From Salinimicrobium sp049687495 (lineage in GTDB: Bacteria > Bacteroidota > Bacteroidia > Flavobacteriales > Flavobacteriaceae), in NCBI GenBank assembly GCA_049687495.1, contig JBAVJB010000066.1:1-21550 (forward strand): a stretch of 21,550 nucleotides of DNA, given 5' to 3'. Position 1 is the stretch's first letter. Every line of letters starts with the position of its first letter. Of this stretch, positions 1 to 6,964 are shown piece by piece. A program made the translations under genes and the position numbers. Below the pieces are notes generated by a model. The model ran no database searches and had not been told where the DNA came from. It worked only from the letters and a program-made list of their open reading frames with translations.

Positions 1-534
1 ATCGTAATGGCTTTGGCCGTGATCGCGGTAGTTGCCTTTTCAAACGTGATTGTATCTCTGTTAAGAAACTTGATCCCTAACAGGATCAGGATTATCGTGC
101 AGCTTGTAGTTGTGGCATCTTTGGTGATCCTGGTAGACCAGATATTGAAGGCATATGCTTATGACGTTAGTAAACAGCTTTCGGTATTCGTTGGCCTTAT
201 TATTACCAACTGTATCGTGATGGGACGTCTTGAAGCCTTTGCTTTAGGAAACGGCGTGTACAAATCGTTTTTGGACGGAATAGGAAACGGTGCCGGTTAC
301 GGTCTCATCCTTATCATTGTCGCTTTCTTTAGAGAGCTGCTTGGTTCCGGAAAATTGTTCGGGTACGAAGTTCTTGGTCATAAAGCTGCAACCCTTGCAG
401 ATTCTACCGGACTTTACGCGATTGGATACGAGAACAACGGATTGATGCTTTTATCACCCATGGCCCTTATCATCGTAGGGATCATTATTTGGGTGCAGAG
501 ATCCAGAAACCGTAAACTGATAGAAGCACACTAA
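1..534 (+). CDS. nqrD: Na+-translocating NADH:quinone reductase subunit D, 5'-truncated by window edge
   Basis: Integral membrane subunit of the Na+-pumping NADH:quinone oxidoreductase (Na+-NQR), which moves Na+ outward while passing electrons from NADH to quinone. The reading frame is open from base 1, and comparison with the roughly 210-residue family length suggests about 40 N-terminal residues lie upstream of the window; the ATG at 7 is internal. Visible family landmarks are the segment SLLRNLIPNRIRIIVQL, the LVDQILKAY stretch, and IITNCIVMGR. The Cys in the last (residue 71 of the visible part) is one of the two Cys that, with a Cys of the lost N-terminus and two from NqrE, hold the membrane-embedded iron centre. 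FFRELLGSGKLFG is also strongly conserved. Several hydrophobic helices are evident. It lies 21 nt upstream of nqrE, in the canonical D-E-F order. Confidence 0.97.
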   Translation: MVMALAVIAVVAFSNVIVSLLRNLIPNRIRIIVQLVVVASLVILVDQILKAYAYDVSKQLSVFVGLIITNCIVMGRLEAFALGNGVYKSFLDGIGNGAGYGLILIIVAFFRELLGSGKLFGYEVLGHKAATLADSTGLYAIGYENNGLMLLSPMALIIVGIIIWVQRSRNRKLIEAH

Positions 535-555
535 AAACCAGCAAAAAAATCACTC

Positions 556-1170
556 ATGGAATATTTAAATTTATTCGTACGAAGCATCTTCATAGAGAAT
601 ATGATCTTTGCTTATTTCCTTGGAATGTGCTCGTACCTTGCAGTATCTAAGACCGTAAAAACGGCGGTTGGTTTAGGTTCGGCTGTGATCTTCGTTTTGG
701 CTATCACGGTTCCAATCAACTTCCTTCTTGATACATATCTACTTCAACCCGGGGCCTTGAAATGGCTGGGGGCTGAGTATGCTACAATTGACCTTAGCTT
801 CCTTAGTTTTATCATGTTTATCGCGGTGATCGCGGCCATGGTACAGCTTGTGGAAATGGTAGTTGAGAAATTCGCGCCTGCCCTTTACGGCGCTCTTGGT
901 ATCTTTCTTCCGTTGATCGCTGTGAACTGTGCGATCCTTGGAGGTTCCCTTTTCATGCAGCAAAAGAACTTTGCAGGCATTGGTGAAGCCGTTACCTACG
1001 GACTTGGTAGTGGTGTGGGCTGGTTCCTTGCAATTATGGGAATTGCGGCCATCAGGGAAAAGATCACCTACTCAAATGTGCCGGCTCCACTAAAAGGGCT
1101 GGGAATCACCTTTATCATCACCGGACTTATGGCCCTTGGGTTCATGAGCTTTATGGGAATTAAATTATAG
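556..1170 (+). CDS. nqrE: Na+-translocating NADH:quinone reductase subunit E
   Basis: Integral membrane subunit of Na+-NQR and structural partner of NqrD; the two are inverted-topology homologues (also related to RnfA/RnfE). The protein is 204 aa, close to the usual ~200. Cys25 (in FLGMCSYLAV) and Cys125 (in LIAVNCAILGG) match the two conserved cysteines that contribute to the shared membrane iron centre. Helices are hydrophobic throughout, and the conserved FLPLIAVNCAILGG and YGLGSGVGWFLAI segments are present. The start ATG at 556 follows nqrD by 21 nt and the stop is 10 nt before nqrF, so co-transcription is very likely. No anomalies seen. Confidence 0.97.
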   Translation: MEYLNLFVRSIFIENMIFAYFLGMCSYLAVSKTVKTAVGLGSAVIFVLAITVPINFLLDTYLLQPGALKWLGAEYATIDLSFLSFIMFIAVIAAMVQLVEMVVEKFAPALYGALGIFLPLIAVNCAILGGSLFMQQKNFAGIGEAVTYGLGSGVGWFLAIMGIAAIREKITYSNVPAPLKGLGITFIITGLMALGFMSFMGIKL

Positions 1171-1180
1171 AGAGATAGTT

Positions 1181-2470
1181 ATGGCAGTTATTATAGCAAG
1201 TGTAGTTGTATTCTTAGTCCTGATCCTTGTCCTTGTTTCCATTCTGTTGGGTGCAAAGGCCAAGCTCGTGCCATCGGGACCTGTAAATATTAATGTGAAT
1301 GGAGAGCGCGACCTTGAAGTTGGTTCAGGAGGTACGCTTCTAACCACTCTTGGAGAAAGCAAGCTGTTCCTTCCATCTGCCTGTGGTGGTGGTGGAACCT
1401 GTCTTCAGTGTAAATGTATTGTTACTGAAGGTGGCGGAACTATTCTTCCTACTGAAGAGCCTCACTTTACTCGTAAAGAGATCGCCGAAGGATGGCGTCT
1501 TGGTTGCCAGGTGAAGGTGAAACAGGATATGAAGATCCAGATCCCTGAAGAGGTATTCGGAATTAAAAAATGGGAGGCTACCGTGGTTTCTAACTACAAC
1601 GTGGCTTCGTTCATTAAGGAATTCGTTGTCGAGCTTCCGGAAGATATGGACTACAAAGCCGGAGGTTACATCCAGATCGAGATCCCTAAATGTGAGGTGA
1701 AATATGAAGAAATGGATATCACCGCGCATCCTGAAGAACACCCTGGTGAACCTGACAAATTTAAACTCGAGTGGGACAAGTTCAATCTTTGGCCACTTGT
1801 GATGAAAAACCCTGAAGTAGTGGAAAGAGCTTACTCTATGGCCTCTTACCCTGCTGAAGGTAGAAGAGTTATGTTGAACGTTCGTGTGGCTACTCCGCCA
1901 TGGGATCGTGCTAAGAATGACTGGATGACCGTTAACCCGGGTATTGCTTCTTCTTACATCTTTAACTGTAAAGAAGGAGATAAAGTGACCATTTCCGGTC
2001 CGTTTGGTGAATTCTTTATCAACCCAAGTGATTCAGAAATGCTGTACGTGGGTGGTGGTGCCGGAATGGCGCCAATGAGATCTCACCTGTATCACCTTTT
2101 CAGAACCCTTAAGACAGGTAGAAAAGTGACTTACTGGTATGGTGGTCGTTCAAAAAGAGAATTGTTCTATACAGAGCACTTTAGAGCTTTGGAAAGAGAT
2201 TTCCCTAACTTCAAGTTCTATATCGCACTTTCTGAACCTTTGGAAGAAGACAACTGGAAAGTAAAAGACGGACTTGACGGAGAAGGAGACGGATTCGTAG
2301 GTTTCATTCACCAGGTGGTGATCGATAACTACCTGAAGTTTCACGAAGAGCCTGAAGAGATCGAGTTCTATTTCTGTGGACCTCCATTGATGAACAAAGC
2401 GGTGGAGAAAATGGCCGAAGATTTCGGTGTGCCATCAGAAAATGTTCGTTTCGACGACTTTGGAGGATAG
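1181..2470 (+). CDS. nqrF: Na+-translocating NADH:quinone reductase subunit F (NADH-oxidising, 2Fe-2S/FAD)
   Basis: Entry point for electrons in Na+-NQR: oxidises NADH through FAD and passes electrons to a 2Fe-2S cluster. The protein is 429 aa, slightly longer than the ~407 aa of Vibrio. Residues 1-23 form the single N-terminal membrane anchor. The plant-type ferredoxin domain carries the cluster ligands Cys68, Cys74, Cys77 and Cys109 (pattern C-x5-C-x2-C...C). The ferredoxin-reductase-like domain has the FAD motif RAYS (216-219), a glycine-rich nucleotide-binding stretch GGGAGMAP (291-298) and the CGPP motif with Cys399 near the C-terminus. The C-terminal FDDFGG ending is family-typical. Last gene of the operon, followed 20 nt later by a strong terminator. 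Confidence 0.98.
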   Translation: MAVIIASVVVFLVLILVLVSILLGAKAKLVPSGPVNINVNGERDLEVGSGGTLLTTLGESKLFLPSACGGGGTCLQCKCIVTEGGGTILPTEEPHFTRKEIAEGWRLGCQVKVKQDMKIQIPEEVFGIKKWEATVVSNYNVASFIKEFVVELPEDMDYKAGGYIQIEIPKCEVKYEEMDITAHPEEHPGEPDKFKLEWDKFNLWPLVMKNPEVVERAYSMASYPAEGRRVMLNVRVATPPWDRAKNDWMTVNPGIASSYIFNCKEGDKVTISGPFGEFFINPSDSEMLYVGGGAGMAPMRSHLYHLFRTLKTGRKVTYWYGGRSKRELFYTEHFRALERDFPNFKFYIALSEPLEEDNWKVKDGLDGEGDGFVGFIHQVVIDNYLKFHEEPEEIEFYFCGPPLMNKAVEKMAEDFGVPSENVRFDDFGG

Positions 2471-2490
2471 TATACCTCTCAAAAATGACA

Positions 2491-2523
2491 AAAACAGCCA
2501 TCCTTTCGATGGCTGTTTTTTTT
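2491..2523 (+). terminator. Intrinsic terminator of the nqr operon
   Basis: Perfect 12-bp inverted repeat (arms 2491-2502 and 2508-2519, loop CTTTC) whose right arm runs into an uninterrupted T tract (2516-2523). It starts 20 nt after the nqrF stop. The stem's A/T-rich outer part would allow some bidirectional function, but no minus-strand gene ends here. Confidence 0.95.
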
Positions 2524-2529
2524 GCCTTT

Positions 2530-2557
2530 TTTGGAACCTTTATTAAGCTTAACTTTG
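2530..2557 (+). promoter_or_regulatory. Bacteroidetes-type promoter for the 118-aa gene and apbE
   Basis: An exact -7 element TAACTTTG (consensus TAnnTTTG) sits at 2550-2557, with a TTTG at 2530-2533 in the -33 position. Spacing from TTG to the -7 box is 16 bp, slightly short of the usual 17-23. The ATG at 2562 is only 4 nt after the -7 box, so the predicted transcript would start at or within a few bases of the start codon (see findings). It places the downstream pair in a unit separate from nqrDEF. Confidence 0.6.
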
Positions 2558-2561
2558 TCCC

Positions 2562-2918
2562 ATGGCCGAACTTAATTCTCAGGAACTGCACAACCTCGCG
2601 ATGAATATCGTGGGCAAAGACCTCGAAGATCAGGGTTTTGAGTTTCTTGGTGTGAACAGCGAGTTCAAAAAAGATCCTCAATTCGTGGTGCTTAAGAACA
2701 AAAAGATCTCTTTTGTCATCGTAAGGGCTATTGAATATCCTTACGACCCCAAAGAGATAGATATGATCTTTCTGGAGACTATCAAACAGCATGCTCAAAA
2801 GTTTGATGCCAAAACTTTCTACGCCGGGGTGGGGCTGGCCAATTCAAAAGATTATGAACTTCCGGTAAACTCTTCCGAAGATTATGTTGTCAACTATAAT
2901 GGACTGCAGGAGATCTAA
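2562..2918 (+). CDS. Conserved small cytoplasmic protein between nqrF and apbE, function unknown
   Basis: 118 aa, no signal peptide and no membrane segment. It looks like a compact alpha/beta protein, with predicted helices in residues 5-25 and 65-80 and beta strands in the FVVLKNKKISFVIVRAI region. I recognise no catalytic motif. From memory, similar short proteins sit beside nqrF in other Flavobacteriia and have sometimes been labelled as NqrF-related by position; the sequence has no ferredoxin, FAD or NAD motif, so that label is not supported. The end overlaps the apbE start by 20 nt (or 35 nt if the earlier ATG is used), suggesting translational coupling. Inference: an accessory factor for Nqr assembly or flavinylation. 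Confidence 0.85.
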   Translation: MAELNSQELHNLAMNIVGKDLEDQGFEFLGVNSEFKKDPQFVVLKNKKISFVIVRAIEYPYDPKEIDMIFLETIKQHAQKFDAKTFYAGVGLANSKDYELPVNSSEDYVVNYNGLQEI

Positions 2919-3924
2919 GCTGCTCCTAATTTCACTTTTTTCAGTACTTATGTTTTCCTGTTCTTCCAATGAGGAAGCATCTCGCCTGGTCTCCGGTGAG
3001 GCTTTGGGAACAACTTATCACATCACTTATTTTTCTGAAGATGATCTAGAACTCGAAACAGCTCTGGATTCCATTTTTGAGAGGGTAAATCAATCGATGA
3101 GCACCTACCGGGAGAATTCAGATATCTCACGCCTTAATCGTGGAGAAGAAGTGCAGGTGGACACGCTGTTCAGGAATGTTTTTATTCTTTCTGAAGAGGT
3201 GAACAGAGAGAGCGGCGGCTATTTCGATCCAACTGTTGGGAATCTGGTGAATTTCTATGGCTTTGGTCCCCAAAAGGCTTTAAAAGAGGTAGACAGCGCA
3301 ACTTTGGATTCGCTGATGCAATATGTGGGCATCGGCAAGATTAAAATTTCTTCGGAAGGAATAGTGACCAAATCTGCGCCCGAAGTTTACCTGGATTTCA
3401 ACGCGATTGCCAAAGGCTACACTGTTGACCTGGTGGGGCATTATTTAGATTCTCATGATGTTGAGAATTATCTTGTGGAAATAGGAGGAGAGCTGCTTGC
3501 AAAAGGCCGAAACCCCGAAAAAGATGCCGCCTGGCTGGTGGGCATTGATGATCCCGAACAAACCGAAGCACAACGCACTCTAACCGCCGGTGTGAAATTG
3601 CTGGACCGCGCTATGGCAACCTCCGGAAACTATCGTAAGAATAGAATGGACGAAGAAACCGGAAAAATGTACGTGCATACGGTCAACCCCTTGACTGGAA
3701 AAGCCGAAAAAAGCGATGTTTTAAGCGCCTCAGTTTTGGCTGAGAATTGTGCGCTTGCCGATGCTTATGCCACTACATTTATGGCCATGGGATTTGAAGC
3801 ATCTAAAGAGCTGCTTCAGGAACTTGATGATGTGGATGCTTTTCTTATTTACGCCCGGGAAGATGGTAGCATGGGAAAATTCGCTACTGAAGGTTTTGAA
3901 GAGGTACTTGTAGATCTCGATTAG
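2899..3924 (+). CDS. apbE: FAD:protein FMN transferase (ApbE), lipoprotein
   Basis: Transfers FMN from FAD to a Thr hydroxyl in target proteins; NqrB and NqrC are its classical substrates, which explains its position just behind the nqr operon. I choose the ATG at 2899 (341 aa) over the one at 2884, because from 2899 the protein starts as a clean lipoprotein signal peptide: basic RRSK, hydrophobic stretch, then Cys21 in FSCSS. Family landmarks follow: GEALGTTYHITYF, YFDPTVGNLVNFYGFG, DFNAIAKGYTVD, YLVEIGGELLAKG, MATSGNY, HTVNPLTG and ADAYATTFMAMG. The acidic residues after the Cys (CSSNEE) resemble a weak surface-export signal, though ApbE should act on the periplasmic face of the inner membrane. 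The start overlaps the upstream gene. Confidence 0.95.
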   Translation: MDCRRSKLLLISLFSVLMFSCSSNEEASRLVSGEALGTTYHITYFSEDDLELETALDSIFERVNQSMSTYRENSDISRLNRGEEVQVDTLFRNVFILSEEVNRESGGYFDPTVGNLVNFYGFGPQKALKEVDSATLDSLMQYVGIGKIKISSEGIVTKSAPEVYLDFNAIAKGYTVDLVGHYLDSHDVENYLVEIGGELLAKGRNPEKDAAWLVGIDDPEQTEAQRTLTAGVKLLDRAMATSGNYRKNRMDEETGKMYVHTVNPLTGKAEKSDVLSASVLAENCALADAYATTFMAMGFEASKELLQELDDVDAFLIYAREDGSMGKFATEGFEEVLVDLD

Positions 3925-4270
3925 AGAAGAGAACAAAGAGCATAGAGAAGAGACCTTTAAATTTGAAAATTGAACGATTTGAAGATTTGAAAATGTTGTC
4001 AGGTGAAGCTCCTGAATTAAATTTCGACTCCAAATTATTTCCTGCCGATTTCACAGATTTCCGCAGAAGCAGGTGTTAATCCTGAATTTTAGATGTTGAA
4101 CTCGAAATTCAAAGAGTCCCGTAGGGACGAAAGCTCAATAGCAAAAAGAGGGCAGAAATTTAAAACGTGCCGTAGGTACGGAAGATTCTGACCCGAAAAT
4201 AGATTGATTTTGAAGATTTTAAAAATCAGGAAGTAATATAAAATTCCGGAAATGAAATTGTCTTCCGCTG
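3925..4270. other. Gene-free spacer with hairpin repeats
   Basis: No credible gene. The first part (3925-4010) is AT-rich, with short direct repeats such as GATTTGAAAAT-like units and two AGAGAAGAGA blocks. At 4116-4128 lies GTCCC-GTA-GGGAC, a perfect 5-bp stem with a 3-nt loop. At 4167-4179 lies GTGCC-GTA-GGTAC, the same hairpin with a G-T wobble. Both look like members of one interspersed hairpin family known to be common in Bacteroidetes spacers. The short open frame across them on the minus strand (4089-4280) is an artefact of the repeat. Confidence 0.6.
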
Positions 4271-4293
4271 AAAAAGCCAATGGCCAACGGCCA
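4271..4293 (-). terminator. Possible weak terminator after the methyltransferase gene
   Basis: Read on the minus strand, a stem TGGCC-GTT-GGCCA (4293-4281) follows the stop codon at 4298-4300 by 4 nt. A run of five T (4275-4271) comes after a 5-nt gap. The stem is short and the T tract is not adjacent, so this is only suggestive. Confidence 0.4.
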
Positions 4294-4297
4294 AAAG

Positions 4298-5071
4298 CTA
4301 AAAGCTTTTCCTCGCCACCGGAATAATTTCCCCTTTTGCAAGTCTGTATTTCTCCACCAGGCTTGGATCCATATTTGAAGTGAGATCTACTTCGTCCACT
4401 TTAAAACCGATGCTTCTTAACTTGTTAAAAAAGTCCCTTCCGTAAACCCTTACATGATCGTACTGCCCAAAGATCTTCGCCCGTTCTTTAGGATCTGTGA
4501 TGGAATCGTCTTCAAAGGTCTTTTCCCTGTTCAGCTCCTGTGGGATTTGGAGGATTGCTGTTCCTCCAGGTTCTAAAATACGGTAAAGTTCCTGCATTGC
4601 TTTTTCGTCATCAGGGATATGCTCCAGCACGTGATTACACAAAATGAAATCAAAGCTGTTGTCCTCGAACGGCAGATCACAAATATCTGCTTTGACGTCG
4701 GCCAAAGGAGATTCCAGGTCGGTAGTGGTGTAGTCGAGGTTCTTCATCTTCCGGAAGCGCTTGTAAAAAGCCTGTTCCGGCGCGAAGTGCAGAACTTTGT
4801 GCGGTTTTGTGAAGAAGGTGGTGTGCTCCTTCAGGTAAAGCCATAGAAGCCTGTGTCGTTCCAGGGAAAGGGTAGAAGGCGAGAGCACATTCTCCCGCTG
4901 ATTTTCATAACCGTAAGGCAGGAATTTTTTAAAGCTCTTGCCGTCTATGGGGTCTGTGTATTTGCTTCCGCGAAGCGCTAAAAGTAAAAATGGTCGCGCA
5001 AGGTAGCTTAACCTTATTAACAGCGGGCGCGGTACCTTGTTGAGAACAAATTTGAAGCTTTTCTTGATCAT
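4298..5071 (-). CDS. Class I SAM-dependent methyltransferase (Methyltransf_11 type)
   Basis: 257 aa. The Rossmann-like methyltransferase core spans about residues 90-200: motif I region KVLHFAPEQAF (SAM site, atypical in lacking the GxGxG pattern), acidic DLES (118-121), DICDLPFEDNSFDFILCNHVLEH with split acidic and motif IV parts, and RILEPGG (165-170). The substrate is not predictable. The N-terminal region has YTDPIDGKSF and VLSPSTLSLERHRLLWLYL. In relatives I recall, the corresponding places are CPxC pairs of a zinc ribbon; here all four ligand positions are D40, D43, S64 and T67 (see findings). It is the last gene of the minus-strand gpmI-trx-HAD-map run, 72 nt after map, with a palindrome in that gap. 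Confidence 0.88.
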   Translation of the reverse strand: MIKKSFKFVLNKVPRPLLIRLSYLARPFLLLALRGSKYTDPIDGKSFKKFLPYGYENQRENVLSPSTLSLERHRLLWLYLKEHTTFFTKPHKVLHFAPEQAFYKRFRKMKNLDYTTTDLESPLADVKADICDLPFEDNSFDFILCNHVLEHIPDDEKAMQELYRILEPGGTAILQIPQELNREKTFEDDSITDPKERAKIFGQYDHVRVYGRDFFNKLRSIGFKVDEVDLTSNMDPSLVEKYRLAKGEIIPVARKSF

Positions 5072-5103
5072 TGCTGTTCGCCTAAAATCCCTCCTGAAAA
5101 AAC

Positions 5104-5126
5104 TCTCAAAAATGCCATTTTTGAGA
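5104..5126. repeat. Perfect palindrome built on CTCAAAAATG (map/methyltransferase gap)
   Basis: Arms 5104-5114 and 5116-5126 are exact reverse complements of 11 bp around one spacer base (C). It lies in the 72-nt gap between map and the methyltransferase gene. No T tract follows on either strand beyond the arm itself, so a simple terminator is not obvious. It is one member of a motif family seen at many places in the window. Confidence 0.85.
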
Positions 5127-5143
5127 CTTTATGATCTGAAGGT

Positions 5144-5968
5144 TTAGTCATTCAGGTTGAGGCTTTCTGCCCTGAACTCATCCTCCTCGTCGCTCTCAAT
5201 GCCAAGGGCTTCGTAGATGTACTTGAAGGTGGATAACAGCTCAGGTTTCCCGTTGATCAAAGCTACATCATGTTCAAAGTGCGCGCTGGGTTTATTATCT
5301 GCCGTTAGAATTGTCCAGCCGTCTTTCAGCTGTTTGATCCTGTGTGTGCCGGCATTGATCATGGGCTCGATGGCTACCACCATGCCCTCGATGAATTTTT
5401 TTCCGCGGCCTCTTTTTCCGTAGTTGGGCATTTCGGGGTCTTCATGCATTTTTTCTCCTAAGCCATGACCTACAAGTTCTCGTACTACTCCAAACCCGTG
5501 TTTTTCGGCATACTGCTGGATCGCAAAACCAACATCGCCCACGCGGTTTCCAATCTTAAATTCCCTGATCCCAATATAAAGCGATTCTTTGGTCACTTTG
5601 AGCAATTTTTCGGTTTCAGGATCAATCTTTCCAACAGGAAAAGTGTAGGCGTGGTCTCCGTAAAAGCCGTTTTTGAAGGCGCCGCAGTCTATAGAGATGA
5701 TCTCACCTTCTTCAAGAGGTTTGTCGTTGGGAATTCCGTGTACCACCTGCGCGTTCGGGCTCATGCAAAGCGAGTTGGGGAAGTCATACATTCCAAGGAA
5801 TCCCGGTTCTGCTCCATGGTCGCGAATAAATTCTTCGGCCATCTTATCCAGCTGCAGGGTAGTTACTCCCGGTTTTACTTCCGAAGCCAGCATTCCCAGC
5901 GTCTTTGATACGATCAAAGCGCTCTCCCTCATCAATTCTATCTGTTCTCTTGTTTTTGGTATAATCAT
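5144..5968 (-). CDS. map: Type I methionine aminopeptidase
   Basis: Removes the N-terminal Met from nascent proteins in the cytoplasm; a dinuclear metal enzyme. 274 aa, slightly longer than the 264 aa of E. coli. All five metal ligands are visible: Asp94 (SIDCG), Asp105 (YGDHAYTF), His168 (VGHGLGEKMHE), Glu201 (AIEPM) and Glu232 (HFEHD). The substrate-site His77 (VVHGIP) is also present. In Flavobacteriia as elsewhere the gene is usually essential. It starts 3 nt after the stop of the BT0820-like gene, so the two are almost certainly co-transcribed and perhaps coupled. The C-terminal tail (about 255-274) is acidic and likely flexible. Confidence 0.97.
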   Translation of the reverse strand: MIIPKTREQIELMRESALIVSKTLGMLASEVKPGVTTLQLDKMAEEFIRDHGAEPGFLGMYDFPNSLCMSPNAQVVHGIPNDKPLEEGEIISIDCGAFKNGFYGDHAYTFPVGKIDPETEKLLKVTKESLYIGIREFKIGNRVGDVGFAIQQYAEKHGFGVVRELVGHGLGEKMHEDPEMPNYGKRGRGKKFIEGMVVAIEPMINAGTHRIKQLKDGWTILTADNKPSAHFEHDVALINGKPELLSTFKYIYEALGIESDEEDEFRAESLNLND

Positions 5969-5971
5969 TCT

Positions 5972-6376
5972 CTAAAAAAATTTGAATAAACCTTTCTTTT
6001 TCTTCTCCCGAAAAAGCTCGGTCTTCGGGTGGTTCGTCAACTGGTGGTAAATTTCCCCCCAGGGCGGTAACCCGTTAATATTGCGGTCATCGATGAAGAA
6101 ATCGGCCAGGATCTTCCGGCTCAGGTGTTCCTCATACTCCTCTTCGGGATAACTTTTATTGACCGCGTAAAATTTGATGCCCTTGCTCTCACAAAAATCT
6201 ACTGCCTCCTGCAGCTTGATCCCGCTTCTGTAGGTCCACAAGATGATCTGGTGGCCCTCTTCCTGCAGCTTTTGCAGCGATTCAAAGGCAAACATTATGG
6301 GCTTTCCTATTTCAGGATACCTGTTCTCTACTAAAGTTCCGTCAAAATCAACGGCTATGGTCAAAAGTTTGGGCAT
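5972..6376 (-). CDS. BT0820-like HAD-superfamily hydrolase
   Basis: 134 aa, compact HAD fold without a large cap domain. Motif I is DFDGT at 10-14, giving nucleophile Asp10 and acid Asp12. The motif II region is ILWTYRSG, with Thr. The motif III Lys is probably in the HLSRKIL region, and the motif IV acidic pair is in FFIDDRN. This arrangement matches the Bacteroides BT_0820 structural-genomics family, annotated only as a putative phosphatase. The C-terminus ends in a very basic stretch (EKKKKGLFKFF). It is located between a thioredoxin-like lipoprotein gene (48 nt upstream) and map (3 nt downstream). The substrate is unknown; nucleotide or sugar phosphate hydrolysis would be a guess. Confidence 0.88.
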   Translation of the reverse strand: MPKLLTIAVDFDGTLVENRYPEIGKPIMFAFESLQKLQEEGHQIILWTYRSGIKLQEAVDFCESKGIKFYAVNKSYPEEEYEEHLSRKILADFFIDDRNINGLPPWGEIYHQLTNHPKTELFREKKKKGLFKFF

Positions 6377-6424
6377 GTGGCAAAAATAAAAAGAATAACA
6401 GAAAATGCCCTTTTTGGAACCTGC

Positions 6425-6964
6425 TTATTGATAGGAATTATGATATTCCTCTTTAGACACGATTTTGGCAATATCTTCCTCAAAATTTTCCTGCGGATAT
6501 TCCACAAAACGGTTCACCTCTTTTCCGTCTTTATAAAAAATAATTGTCGGCACGTGGTGCACATCATATCCAGCCTGCAGGTCCCCCGGAAGAGTTTTGT
6601 CGTGCTTTACAGCCTGCATCTCGATGTTATCCATATTATAACCGCTTTCCTCGAGCAGTTTGTAAAGCTTAGGCACTTCTCTCTTGCTGTCGCCACACCA
6701 GGTGCCCATAAAGACCTTGATCTTATAGTCGTTAATGTTATTCTTGATGGTCTCCAGCTCTTCCTCTGAAGGCTTATAAGAAGCATACATAGGTTCAAAC
6801 CAGGCTGAATACGGTGCTTGTTCGAGGTCTTCTTTAGTTATTTTTCCTACCAGGATTCCCTGTTGGTCTACTGCTTCAGCAGCAGTTGGGTTTGTACTGG
6901 TCTCTCCTGTGCTTCCGCAGTAAAATACAGAAGCAAAAAGCAAAATGCTGATAATAGTCTTCAT
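6425..6964 (-). CDS. Thioredoxin-fold lipoprotein with a single active-site Cys (WCGDS)
   Basis: 179 aa. The N-terminus is a lipoprotein-like signal: hydrophobic residues 4-15, then Cys16 (FYCGSTG) and a Ser/Thr-rich linker. The thioredoxin domain spans about 80-170, with VFMGTWCGDS (Cys90 and Ser93 in place of the second Cys) and a cis-Pro loop VPTIIFYKDGKEV. CxxS thioredoxins cannot catalyse normal dithiol oxidation or reduction alone; they act as isomerases, in mixed-disulfide trapping, or in non-redox roles. The family occurs in Bacteroidetes but the partner is unknown. The start codon overlaps the gpmI stop by 1 nt (TAATG), implying translational coupling to a cytoplasmic glycolytic enzyme, although this product should be exported. 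Confidence 0.88.
   Translation of the reverse strand: MKTIISILLFASVFYCGSTGETSTNPTAAEAVDQQGILVGKITKEDLEQAPYSAWFEPMYASYKPSEEELETIKNNINDYKIKVFMGTWCGDSKREVPKLYKLLEESGYNMDNIEMQAVKHDKTLPGDLQAGYDVHHVPTIIFYKDGKEVNRFVEYPQENFEEDIAKIVSKEEYHNSYQ

Noticed and set aside
4089..4280. 63-codon minus-strand frame
   Set aside because: Runs through the two GTA hairpins and AT-rich spacer; no conserved protein pattern.
5217..5975. Plus-strand frames opposite map (68, 147 and 100 codons)
   Set aside because: They are antisense to a conserved enzyme and show no protein motif of their own.
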